This document shows, one piece after another, positions 1 to 7,398 of a DNA stretch of 19,657 nt (position 1 is its first letter; each line of letters opens with the position of its first letter). Below the pieces are notes generated by a model. That model made no database searches. It saw only the letters and a list, made by a program, of their open reading frames with translations, and was not told where the DNA came from. Made by a program: the position numbers and the translations under genes. Origin of the DNA: JBMOGA01 sp049318625 (GTDB lineage: Bacteria; Pseudomonadota; Alphaproteobacteria; Rhizobiales; Hyphomicrobiaceae); contig JBMOGA010000068.1 in assembly GCA_049318625.1 (NCBI GenBank), positions 1-19,657 on the forward strand, in the 5' to 3' direction.

Positions 1-50
<50 letters not shown>

Positions 51-161
51 TCACCTACGCCTCCAGCATCAAGACCGATCGGCCTTGCGGCGAACGTTCC
101 GATTTCGCTGGTCGTCCGACACTCCATCGCACCGCCGGTGGTGCCGTCTCGGACGAGCGGG

Positions 162-189
162 GTTATAACAGGTTCGCCGCGCCTGTGAA
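162..189 (-). promoter_or_regulatory. Candidate sigma-70-like promoter for the initiator tRNA
   Basis: On the minus strand, TTCACA (184-189) is separated by 16 bases from TATAAC (162-167). Both are close to the -35 and -10 consensus. Transcription would start near 155 and leave a leader of roughly 100 bases before the tRNA 5' end at 50. It lies in the 196-base gap between the tRNA and the LABN gene, which otherwise shows no gene. Inference from sequence only. Confidence 0.45.
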
Positions 190-246
190 CCCCCTCGCGC
201 ACGCCTTTTCCCCGATCGACGACAATTTTTTGACGGTCCCGGCGGC

Positions 247-603
247 TCAGCGCGCCGGCGGGTCGGCGACAGCGGCGGGGGACTCCTCCGTGGCCCGCTG
301 GCGCCAGATGAAGAAGACGTTGCGGGCATAGATGAAGATGCCGAACTGGCCGAGCACGATCACCGGATCGGGCTTGTAGAGCCCGTAGCCCAGCACCATC
401 AGCCCGCCGATCAGGCTCGCGTACCAGAACAGGTCCGGCACCACCAGGCGGCGCGCCCGCTCGCTGGCGATCCACTGCACGAACCACCGCAGCACGAACA
501 TCGACTGCCCGACCAGCCCGATGCCGAGCCAGAACACGTCGAGGCCCGACATCGACCGCCACCAGATGGCGAGCTTGGCCCCGTAGTCGGCGAGAAACGA
601 CAT
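247..603 (-). CDS. Small LABN-domain membrane protein (lipid A biosynthesis N-terminal domain)
   Basis: This 118-residue protein consists almost entirely of the LABN domain (named for the N-terminal region of some lipid-A-disaccharide synthases), with no LpxB catalytic part. Visible family features are the GQ...F..RW..QW..SE stretch (residues 32-48), the FW pair at 59-60, YKPDP at 76-80, and the GQ (85-86) and YARN (92-95) motifs. Three membrane helices are likely at about 22-45, 57-76 and 79-101. It starts 50 bases downstream of the GT2 gene and is probably co-transcribed with it. Such stand-alone LABN proteins are often found beside GT2 and GT39 enzymes. A role in handling or flipping the polyprenyl-phosphate sugar is plausible but is inference. 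Confidence 0.88.
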   Translation of the reverse strand: MSFLADYGAKLAIWWRSMSGLDVFWLGIGLVGQSMFVLRWFVQWIASERARRLVVPDLFWYASLIGGLMVLGYGLYKPDPVIVLGQFGIFIYARNVFFIWRQRATEESPAAVADPPAR

Positions 604-653
604 TCCTGTTTGTCCTCAGACGGGCCCGGCCCCGCGGCCGTGGCGGCTTGCCT

Positions 654-1460
654 TCAACTCGGCTCTCCGGCCTCGCGGTGGGCGTCGGTGCCCGCCTTCG
701 AGCGTCCGCGCAACTCCGACACCTGCCGTTCGGCCGCCGTGTCCTCCACGACCGCCGGCACGCGCGTGCGTCGCCGGATCCACGTCACGCCGACCAGATC
801 GTACAGCCCGACCAGCGCGCGGTTGAAGTTGTTGTACTTCGAGACACCCGCCGTGCGGGGCCGATCGTTGACCGGCACGTAGGCGACCTGATGGCCGTAG
901 GTCAGGAACAGCGCAGGCAGATAGCGGTGCATGCTGGTGAAGAAGGGCAGCCGCAGAAAGGCCTCCCGCCAGTAGACCTTGATGCCGCAGCCGGTATCGG
1001 GGCACTCGTCGCGCAGCACCGCGTCGCGGATCCAGTTGGCGGCCTTGGAGGCGAGCCGCTTGGAGCCTTCCGCCTTGCGCGCCGTCCGGATGCCGCCGAC
1101 CAGCGCCGGCCCGCCGCTGCCCGGTGTGCCGAGCTTGGCGAGGAGAACCGGGATGTCGCGCGGATCGTTCTGGCCGTCGCCGTCCATCGTGGCGATGACC
1201 GGCGACGTCGCCGCCAGAATGCCGGTGCGCATGGCCGTGCTCTGGCCGCTGCGCGCGCCGTGCCGCAGCAGGCGCAGGCCCGGATGCCGGCCGTCGTGCA
1301 GGCGCGATCTGATCTCGTCGGCTGTCCCGTCGGTGCTCGCGTCGTCGACGACGATGACTTCGCCGAGCGTCGCGGCCGGGATCACGGCATAGGTTTCGTC
1401 GACGAGGCGCCCGATGTTCCCGGCCTCGTTCAGGGCGGGAATGACGACCGAGATGCGCAT
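654..1460 (-). CDS. GT2 glycosyltransferase, polyprenyl-phosphate sugar synthase (DPM1/RgtE-like)
   Basis: This 268-residue GT-A fold enzyme probably transfers a sugar from a nucleotide donor to a polyprenyl phosphate at the inner face of the cytoplasmic membrane. The sequence shows the N-terminal VVIPALNE strand (5-12), VVDDASTDGT (37-46), the DGD metal/nucleotide motif (93-95), the family stretch DTGCGIKVY (155-163) and AGVSKYNNFNRA (204-215). There are no clear C-terminal membrane helices, only a short hydrophobic patch (216-228). The start at MRISVVIP fits the fold; the frame stays open upstream to 1559 without conserved sequence. It is probably co-transcribed with the LABN gene and is divergent from a GT39 enzyme. 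This resembles the arrangement of rhizobial Dod-P-GalA (RgtE-type) and ArnT-type systems. The sugar cannot be told from sequence. Confidence 0.9.
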   Translation of the reverse strand: MRISVVIPALNEAGNIGRLVDETYAVIPAATLGEVIVVDDASTDGTADEIRSRLHDGRHPGLRLLRHGARSGQSTAMRTGILAATSPVIATMDGDGQNDPRDIPVLLAKLGTPGSGGPALVGGIRTARKAEGSKRLASKAANWIRDAVLRDECPDTGCGIKVYWREAFLRLPFFTSMHRYLPALFLTYGHQVAYVPVNDRPRTAGVSKYNNFNRALVGLYDLVGVTWIRRRTRVPAVVEDTAAERQVSELRGRSKAGTDAHREAGEPS

Positions 1461-1659
1461 GCCTGCTGCCCGTCGCTCTCCAGGGGACACCGTCGCGCCG
1501 ACCGACCGGAACCTGCGGCCGCCGGACACGCCCGGCCTCGGCAAGCATGCCTCTGCCACTTCTCGCCCGCCGTGTCGAGACGCCGCCGTGACCCGTGGCG
1601 CCTTTCTCGAGCGGCAATGCTAATGAGACGGGGATGCAGGTTCGGACGGGAGTTCGCAG
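1461..1659. promoter_or_regulatory. Divergent intergenic region between the GT2 and GT39 genes
   Basis: These 199 bases separate two divergent glycosyltransferase genes and must hold both promoters. A GGGAG Shine-Dalgarno sequence (1647-1651) precedes the GT39 start. I could not pick convincing -35/-10 pairs on either strand. Confidence 0.35.
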
Positions 1660-3180
1660 ATGCCGGTCGTGCGAGGCGAGGGCAGGGGTACCACCCCGGC
1701 GGTGGAGGCCAACCGGGGCGGCGAGGCGTGGCTGCTTGCCGGCGCGCTGGCGCTGCTGCTGGCCGTGCGCGTGACGGCCCTGCTTGTGAACCGCACGGAC
1801 CTGTTCTTCGACGAGGCGCAATACTGGTCCTGGAGCGAGGCGCCGGCCTTCGGCTACTATTCCAAGCCGCCGCTGATCGCCTGGGTGATCCGGCTGGCGA
1901 CCGGGGTGTGCGGCGACTCGGAGGCCTGCGTCCGCCTGCCGTCGGCGCTGCTCCACACCGCCACGGCGGTCGTCATCTATCTGGTCGGCCGGCGCCTCTA
2001 CGATGGCCGGGTCGGCGTCTGGGCGGCGCTCGGCTATGCCACCCTGCCCGGGGTCTCGCTGTCGGCCGGCATCATCTCCACCGACGTGCCGCTGCTGTTC
2101 TTCTGGGCCCTCGCCCTGCTGGCGTGGACGGCCCTCCTGCAGGAGCGGTCCTGGTGGCCGGCGCTGCTGCTGGGGCTCGCCCTCGGGCTCGGCCTCAACG
2201 CCAAGTACGCCATGGCTTACTTCGTGCTGTCGGCCGGCATCCACGTCGCCATCACGCCCGCCGCCCGGCCGATCCTGCGCGACCCGCGCTTGTGGGTCGC
2301 CCTGGCGATCGGCGTCGCCGGCATCCTCCCCAACGTCGCCTGGAACATGCAGAACCAGTTCGCGACCGTCGCCCATACCGCCGACAACGCAAACCTCGGC
2401 GGCCGCCTGATCAATCCCCTCAAGATGCTGGAGTTCCTCGGCGCCCAGTTCGGCGTGTTCGGCCCCATTCTGTTTGGCGCGCTCGGCGTGATCGTGTGGC
2501 GCGCGGCCCGCCGCGGGCTACCCGAGCCGGATCGCATGCTGCTGGCCTTCGCGGTGCCGGTCCTGGCGATCGTCACCGTCATCGCCTTCATCTCGCGCGC
2601 CCATGCCAACTGGGCGGCGGTGTCCTATGTGGCGGCGGTCGTGCTGGTTACCGCGACGCTCGTGCGCGAGGCGTCCTGGCGCCTGCTGCGCGGATCGCTG
2701 GCCTTGCACGCGGTGCTGGTGCTGGCCATCGCCGTCGCCACCGCCCAAGCGGGGCGGTTCCGCCTGCCGTCCGGCGTCGATCCGTTCGCCCGCACGCTGG
2801 GATGGAAGGCACTCGCCGACGAGACGCTCAGCGCCCTCGAGGCCGCCCGCCGCGCCGGCAAGCCGTTCAAGGCGGTTCTGACCGACGATCGCTCGGTCAC
2901 GGCGGAATTGCTCTACTACATGCGCGCAGAGCCGACCCCCGTCGTCGCCTGGCGTGGCCGCGGCCGCCCGCGCGACCACTACGAACTGTCCCGGCCGTTC
3001 ACCCCGGCGACCGGCGAACCGGTCCTGCTCGTCAGCCTGCGCTCGGCGGACGTGCGCGAGATCCCCAGGGCCTTCGCAAACATCGAGCGGGTGGCGGAGC
3101 GCGACGTCCCCGCCGGTGCCGGCGCGCCGCGCCGGATCGTGTTGTGGCGGCTGTCGGGTTATCGGGAGGCGGGGCGCTGA
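1660..3180 (+). CDS. GT39/ArnT-like integral membrane glycosyltransferase (PMT_2 domain)
   Basis: This 506-residue polytopic protein is of the dolichyl/undecaprenyl-phosphate-sugar-dependent transferase type. Such enzymes take a sugar from a lipid carrier on the outer face of the inner membrane and place it on lipid A, core or another acceptor. The first membrane helix (about 23-43) leads into FFDEAQYWSWSE (49-60). Its DE pair matches the catalytic and metal-binding acidic residues of the first periplasmic loop in PMT/ArnT enzymes. GYYSKPPL (65-72) is also typical. About ten hydrophobic segments follow, then a soluble C-terminal part of about 150 residues. A GGGAG ribosome site lies 9 bases before the ATG. 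The likely donor is made by the divergent GT2 enzyme. Acceptor and sugar are unknown. Confidence 0.9.
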   Translation: MPVVRGEGRGTTPAVEANRGGEAWLLAGALALLLAVRVTALLVNRTDLFFDEAQYWSWSEAPAFGYYSKPPLIAWVIRLATGVCGDSEACVRLPSALLHTATAVVIYLVGRRLYDGRVGVWAALGYATLPGVSLSAGIISTDVPLLFFWALALLAWTALLQERSWWPALLLGLALGLGLNAKYAMAYFVLSAGIHVAITPAARPILRDPRLWVALAIGVAGILPNVAWNMQNQFATVAHTADNANLGGRLINPLKMLEFLGAQFGVFGPILFGALGVIVWRAARRGLPEPDRMLLAFAVPVLAIVTVIAFISRAHANWAAVSYVAAVVLVTATLVREASWRLLRGSLALHAVLVLAIAVATAQAGRFRLPSGVDPFARTLGWKALADETLSALEAARRAGKPFKAVLTDDRSVTAELLYYMRAEPTPVVAWRGRGRPRDHYELSRPFTPATGEPVLLVSLRSADVREIPRAFANIERVAERDVPAGAGAPRRIVLWRLSGYREAGR

Positions 3181-3192
3181 GCACCCTTCAGG

Positions 3193-3327
3193 TCAGGTGC
3201 CGGTGGCCAGCAGCAGCAAAAGGATCGCCCCGAGCGTCAACACGAGCGCGATGAGCACTTCGCGCGAGCACAGCCGCAGACGGCTCACGAACTCGGAAAC
3301 GGGCTTTGACGGAACGGCTTTCTTCAT
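3193..3327 (-). CDS. Possible small single-helix membrane protein (44 aa)
   Basis: This short frame starts with a basic, hydrophilic stretch of about 25 residues (MKKAVPSKP...) and ends in one strongly hydrophobic helix, VLIALVLTLGAILLLLLATG. That is the layout of a small tail-anchored membrane protein. It ends 12 bases from the convergent GT39 gene. There is no good ribosome site before this ATG. A TTG at 3387 would extend it to 64 residues. I do not recognise a family. The coherent charge/hydrophobic layout is the main argument, and it may be spurious. Confidence 0.35.
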   Translation of the reverse strand: MKKAVPSKPVSEFVSRLRLCSREVLIALVLTLGAILLLLLATGT

Positions 3328-3420
3328 GCGCGCGACGATGGCAAACCATCGCCCTCGTTCGCCAGCCAGCGCCGTGCCGCGCGACAACTGACCTCAGCGA
3401 CGGCCGCCGCGCCGGTTGCC

Positions 3421-3597
3421 TCAAAGGCCGCGCAGGATGCAGCCGAAGATCAGCAACGCCTGCGAGCCGAGCAGCACCCAGAACTCGTGACCATTGATCA
3501 TCGGGATGCTGGCGCCGAAGAACTTCACGATGAGAACGCAGACCGTCAGGATGACGGCCAGCATGAACGTGACAATGCCCGGAGCCTTGAGGGTCAT
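3421..3597 (-). CDS. Small conserved-looking membrane protein (58 aa), function unknown
   Basis: The protein begins MTLKAPGIVTFMLAVIL and has two predicted membrane helices (about 7-25 and 37-56) joined by a short loop with GASIPMINGHEFW. From memory, similar 55-60 residue proteins with this opening and a GH.FW loop occur widely in Hyphomicrobiales as uncharacterised genes; this was not checked by a search. A GGGGAAG ribosome site lies 5-6 bases before the ATG, and a TATAAG -10-like sequence sits at 3658-3663 on the minus strand. Upstream in-frame codons to 3693 look non-coding, so the MTLKAPG start is preferred. Function is unknown. Confidence 0.72.
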   Translation of the reverse strand: MTLKAPGIVTFMLAVILTVCVLIVKFFGASIPMINGHEFWVLLGSQALLIFGCILRGL

Positions 3598-3684
3598 TGA
3601 GTCTTCCCCGCGTTTGCCGGTGCGCGCGCCGCCCACCGACTCGATGCCTGACGAGCGCTTATAGCAGCCGCGGCCGCGCCATCT

Positions 3685-3710
3685 GTTGCACAAAAGAGCC
3701 TGTGCGCAAC
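3685..3710 (-). terminator. Hairpin downstream of the ybjQ-like gene, possible terminator
   Basis: GTTGCACA (3685-3692) pairs with TGTGCGCAAC (3701-3710) around an 8-base loop, with one bulged base. It begins 17 bases past the stop codon at 3728. No T-run follows on the minus strand, so intrinsic termination would be weak; it may mainly be a 3' end structure. Confidence 0.35.
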
Positions 3711-3727
3711 CACCTGAGCCCGCCGCC

Positions 3728-4045
3728 TCAGGCGCGGTAGCGGAACCCCGTGCCGGTGGCCAGCACCTCCACCGCGCCGTCGGTGATCACGGGATGTGTC
3801 AGCCGCACCGCGAGCACGCCGTCGTAGCCCGCCGCGCGGGCCTTGTCGGACAGGCTGGACAGCGCGCGTTCGACGGTCCGATCCACCAGGGTCTCGTAGC
3901 GCGACATCCGCCCGCCGAGCGTGTTGGTGATCGCCTCGCGGACATCGCGCAGCACGTTGGCTCCGGCGATCGCGGTCGCAAAAACCACCCCGCCGAGTTC
4001 GATGGCGCGCCCATCCCCGGTGTGCTCCGTCGTCAACAGCTGCAT
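3728..4045 (-). CDS. YbjQ family protein (UPF0145, putative heavy-metal-binding domain)
   Basis: This 105-residue protein has the usual length and layout of the YbjQ/UPF0145 family: an N-terminal strand, GVVFATAIAGANVLRDVREAITNTLGGRMSRYE (residues about 19-51), a long helix rich in charged residues, and a C-terminal strand ending in GTGFRY. The family forms small cytoplasmic oligomers; its heavy-metal-binding label is only a fold-based suggestion. An AAGGGGGA ribosome site lies about 7 bases before the ATG. The start is 12 bases after the stop of the upstream 598-residue protein, so the two are almost certainly one operon. No metal-binding cysteines are present; there is no Cys at all. Confidence 0.85.
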   Translation of the reverse strand: MQLLTTEHTGDGRAIELGGVVFATAIAGANVLRDVREAITNTLGGRMSRYETLVDRTVERALSSLSDKARAAGYDGVLAVRLTHPVITDGAVEVLATGTGFRYRA

Positions 4046-4057
4046 GGCAAGTCCCCC

Positions 4058-5854
4058 TTACGCCCGCGCCGCACGGCGCCCCCCGAACAGCAGCCGCCTC
4101 AGCATGAGCAGCACGATCAGCATCGCCAGGCCGGCACCGCTGACCACCAACGGGTGCTTGTCCCACAGCAGCACCGCGCTGATCCGGCCGTCGAGGACGA
4201 GGCGCACATCGTCGTTGAGTGTCCACGGGTCGGCCATCAGATTGTCGGCCCGCAGCATCATGCCGACGGCGGCCATCTGATCCCGGCTCGCCAGGATCGC
4301 GTCGCGCACCCGCGCCGAGGCCAGCACCTGCATCTTGGCCGGTGCTTGCGAGACAGCGCGCAGCACGCGCTGGCTGGCGAGGCGGTCGAGCCCGGTCAGA
4401 TAGCGGGCAAGGGTGGCGAGTTCATCCTCCGAAAGCCCGCGTGCCAGCGTACGCAGTTCCGGGGTCTCGAGTTCGAACAGCGCGCTGCGGGCATCGGCCC
4501 CCAGGCTGGCGAGACGCACCGCCGCCACCTTGTCGTCGAGGCCGAGCAGGCGCGTCAGCGAGGCCCCGGTGAAGTCGGCGGGCTTGGCGCGGCGGTGGAT
4601 CTCGTACTCGACCACGCGGGGCAGCTTGTCGCCGGCCAGCGCCGCCCACGCCAGGGCCGTGCCGAGCGAGCGGTTTTCCCGGGCGATCTCCAGGCCGGCG
4701 GGCGGCAACGTCGTCACGGCCCGATGCAGCGACCCGTCGTTGAGGCGCTTGCCGACGCCGTCCTCACCCTCTTCGGCGAGGATCAGCGACACGATCTCGT
4801 CGAGGCGCGGCAACTGGTCGGCGCGGGTGTCGTCGAGAAATTTCCGGAACGGCTCCGAGCGCTCGGCCAGATCGACCACCTTGATGTGCGCGCGCCGGAA
4901 GTCCTGCCAGATCGCCATCACGCGGTCCGCCGTTCCGCCGGCGATTTCGCGGCTGTGCTCGGTCATCTGCTCGGACAGCCCCTTGGCCAGTTCGTCGATG
5001 ACCTTGTCCTTGGTCGCGCGCGACTTCATCTCGCCTTCGATGATCGGCAGGACGCCGTAGCGGAAATCCCAGATGTCCTTGGCGATCAGCACCAGCCCGA
5101 CGCCGCCCGCGACGGTCGACACGACGCGGCTCAGCACGCTGCCGACCAGACGCTGGCCGACCCGCGCCGCCATGTTCGACATCTGCCGCCGCACCGCCAG
5201 CAGGACGGTGCCGGCGATCGCGCCGGAACCCTCGAGGGCGACCGTCGCGGTGGATACGGCCGCGGCCCCTGTCGCCGGATCGACGGCGAATTGCTTGGCG
5301 GCGTCGGCGGTGACGACGTTGGCGACGCTCGAACCATAGCGCGGCCCGATGAAGGCGCGGATGCACTTGAGTGCCGGCTCGGCCGCATCCACGGTGGCGA
5401 GCTCGATGGTCTGGCCGAGTGACTTTCCGACCCCGCCGGCCACGCCCTCGAAGGCGCTCTTGATGGCATCCGAACGATAGACGCGCTCGGCCACGGCGGT
5501 CGCCAGCGACTGCGCCTTGTCGGATACCGCCAGCGACTTCATGAGCTCGGTCCAGCTCGTCTCCTGGCGCACCTCGACGACCGCCATGTCGACGCGCTTG
5601 TCGATGATCTCGTCGACCCCGCCCTTGCGCCACTCCTCGAGAACCAGCGCACGATAATCCACCTTGCCGAGCGCCGAGGTCAGCGCGCGCTGGGTGATCG
5701 CCTCGATGGCGGCACGGAAGCCCGCTTCGTCGCGGGCATGGCAGGCGTCGTAGTCCGCGCGCGAGAACGGCGTTGCAGCGCGCGCCGCCCCCGGCGCGAG
5801 CGCCAGCGCGGCTGCCATGAGCAGCCCGCCAGCCCAATTCATCCGAAGTTGCAC
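4058..5854 (-). CDS. Secreted, C-terminally membrane-anchored protein of unknown function (598 aa)
   Basis: I do not recognise a family. Read from the GTG at 5854, which has GGTGGGG just upstream, residues 1-26 form a signal peptide with a likely cleavage after AARA. An ATG at 5842 is the alternative start. The mature protein is mostly helical and charged. It has exactly two cysteines (38 and 164, a possible disulfide), hydrophobic stretches at about 205-222 and 244-260, and a clear membrane helix at 567-589. A basic tail (RRLLFGGRRAARA) would then lie in the cytoplasm. The region 430-500 reads like short helical repeats built on leucine and alanine. It is followed 12 bases later by the YbjQ-family gene. 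Function is not inferable. Confidence 0.85.
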   Translation of the reverse strand: MQLRMNWAGGLLMAAALALAPGAARAATPFSRADYDACHARDEAGFRAAIEAITQRALTSALGKVDYRALVLEEWRKGGVDEIIDKRVDMAVVEVRQETSWTELMKSLAVSDKAQSLATAVAERVYRSDAIKSAFEGVAGGVGKSLGQTIELATVDAAEPALKCIRAFIGPRYGSSVANVVTADAAKQFAVDPATGAAAVSTATVALEGSGAIAGTVLLAVRRQMSNMAARVGQRLVGSVLSRVVSTVAGGVGLVLIAKDIWDFRYGVLPIIEGEMKSRATKDKVIDELAKGLSEQMTEHSREIAGGTADRVMAIWQDFRRAHIKVVDLAERSEPFRKFLDDTRADQLPRLDEIVSLILAEEGEDGVGKRLNDGSLHRAVTTLPPAGLEIARENRSLGTALAWAALAGDKLPRVVEYEIHRRAKPADFTGASLTRLLGLDDKVAAVRLASLGADARSALFELETPELRTLARGLSEDELATLARYLTGLDRLASQRVLRAVSQAPAKMQVLASARVRDAILASRDQMAAVGMMLRADNLMADPWTLNDDVRLVLDGRISAVLLWDKHPLVVSGAGLAMLIVLLMLRRLLFGGRRAARA

Positions 5855-6021
5855 GGAAACCCCACCTTCGCGACGCGGTGACGAAGCGCCACCGTTTCGG
5901 ACATGAACCACACCCGTCACCGAATATATTAGCGCGGAATGCGCAAGGACAGTGGCGAGCGGCCCGGCTGCGGCACTCGGCGGCGACCCGGCGAGGTGCG
6001 CGCTCGCGTTGGAGGGACCAC
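5855..6021. promoter_or_regulatory. Divergent promoter region with an 8-bp inverted repeat
   Basis: This gap lies between the unknown secreted protein (minus) and the symporter (plus). An A/T-rich core, GAATATATTA (5922-5931), stands out in very GC-rich sequence and probably holds -10 elements. CGGTGACG (5876-5883) is repeated inverted as CGTCACCG (5915-5922), next to that core. It could be a regulator site. I could not pair firm -35/-10 boxes. Confidence 0.35.
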
Positions 6022-7398
6022 ATGACCACGGTGCTGATCGGCGTGCTGCTCTACGTCGCTGTCCAGTTCGCTGTCGGCGTCTGGGTCTCGCGTTCCGTGA
6101 AGTCGGTCAGCGATTTCATCGTTGGCGGCCGCTCACTCGGCATCGTCCTCGTCACCTTCTCCGTCTACGCGACGTTCTTCGGCGCCGAGGCGATCGTCGG
6201 CACCGGGGGCGCCGTCTACCAGCATGGCCTCAACGGCGCGGCCACCGACCCGTTCGGCTACGGCATCGCCATTCTGATCGTGGCTCTCGTGTTCGCCTGG
6301 GCGCTGTGGGCGAAGGGGCATCTGACGTTCGCCGATGTGTTCCGCGACCGCTATTCCCCCACCGTCGAGCGGCTGGTGGTGCTGGCCTTGCTGCCCGGGT
6401 CGATCTTCTGGGCCGCCGCGCAGATCCGTGCCTTCGGGCAAGTCGTCACGACGATCTCGGATGTCCCCCTGTTGGGCGCGATGGCAATCTGCGCCCTGGT
6501 CGTGGTGGGGTATTCGGCCTTCGGCGGCCTGCTCGCCGATGCCTGGACGGATCTGGTGCAGGGCATCGCGATCGTGTTCGGCTTGATGGTTCTCGCCATC
6601 GTGCTCACCCTCGATCAGGGCGGACTGTTCGGCGCGCTGGCCAACGTCGAGGCGGATCGCCTGCGCTGGTCACCTGCGGCCGACGGCTGGCTGCCGCTGC
6701 TCGAGACGCTGGCGGTGCCGATCTGCGGAACGATCGTCGCCGTCGAGATCGTGTCGCGCGTGCTCGCCGCGCGCTCTGCGGCCGTCGCCGTCCGGGGCAC
6801 TGCCCTCGGTGGCCTCGTCTACATCGCGGTTGGGCTGATCCCGGTGTACATCGCGCTGGTCGGGGCCTCCGTCCTGCCGGGCATCGAGGATCCCGAGCAG
6901 ATCATTCCCAAGCTGGCGGCCACCCGGCTGCCGACCCTCCTGTACATCGCCTTCGTCGGCGCGATGATCTCGGCCATGCTGTCGACGGTCGACACCATCC
7001 TGCTGGCGAGTTCGGCCCAGCTCTCCCACAACCTGCTGTTCCGCATCTTCCCCGTCACCAACCCGGGGCGCGAACTTCTGCTGACCCGGCTCACCCTGGT
7101 CGGCTTGACCCTGGTTGCGTTCCTGCTGGCGGCCACGGCAACCACCATCAAGGAACTGGTCGAGACCGCCTCCGCGGCCGGCAGTTCGGGTGTCGTGGTC
7201 ATCGCAGTGTTCGGCCTGTTCACCCGCTTCGGCGGCCCGCGCGCGGCCGTGGCCGCGATGGCCGTCGGCATCGGCGGTTGGGTGTTGCTCGGACGGTTTT
7301 CGGACTGGGAGACCCCCTACATCACAGCAGTGGCGGCCTCGACCCTGATCTACGTGGTTGTGGCCTTCGGCGAGGCGACAACCACAAAAAAGGTTTAG
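6022..7398 (+). CDS. Sodium:solute symporter family transporter (SSS/SSF)
   Basis: This 458-residue polytopic membrane protein has about 12-13 hydrophobic helices. It shows SSS family marks: SDFIVGGRSL (30-39) after helix 1, and the following helix VTFSVYATFFGAEAIVGTGG with small residues around the ion path. MLSTVDTILLASSAQLSHNLL, around residue 320, matches the conserved helix carrying Na+-site Ser/Thr residues. It should import a small organic solute (for example a carboxylate, amino acid or osmolyte) with Na+. The substrate cannot be assigned. The ATG at 6022 is chosen because a GGAGGGA ribosome site lies 5 bases upstream; the open frame before it lacks support. It stands alone, followed by a long non-coding stretch. 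Confidence 0.9.
   Translation: MTTVLIGVLLYVAVQFAVGVWVSRSVKSVSDFIVGGRSLGIVLVTFSVYATFFGAEAIVGTGGAVYQHGLNGAATDPFGYGIAILIVALVFAWALWAKGHLTFADVFRDRYSPTVERLVVLALLPGSIFWAAAQIRAFGQVVTTISDVPLLGAMAICALVVVGYSAFGGLLADAWTDLVQGIAIVFGLMVLAIVLTLDQGGLFGALANVEADRLRWSPAADGWLPLLETLAVPICGTIVAVEIVSRVLAARSAAVAVRGTALGGLVYIAVGLIPVYIALVGASVLPGIEDPEQIIPKLAATRLPTLLYIAFVGAMISAMLSTVDTILLASSAQLSHNLLFRIFPVTNPGRELLLTRLTLVGLTLVAFLLAATATTIKELVETASAAGSSGVVVIAVFGLFTRFGGPRAAVAAMAVGIGGWVLLGRFSDWETPYITAVAASTLIYVVVAFGEATTTKKV

Noticed and set aside
616..2376. 586-codon open frame on the minus strand
   Set aside because: It overlaps GT2 and GT39 in other frames, and its Arg/Gly/Gln-rich composition is typical of antisense GC-rich DNA.
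648..3254. 868-codon open frame on the plus strand over the GT2/GT39 genes
   Set aside because: It is a frame shadow of high GC content: Arg/Ala/Pro-rich, no domain, and it overlaps two well-recognised glycosyltransferases.
3686..5422. 578-codon plus-strand open frame opposite the YbjQ operon
   Set aside because: No domain, composition dominated by Arg/Gln/His, and the opposite strand encodes a protein with signal peptide, anchor and ribosome sites.
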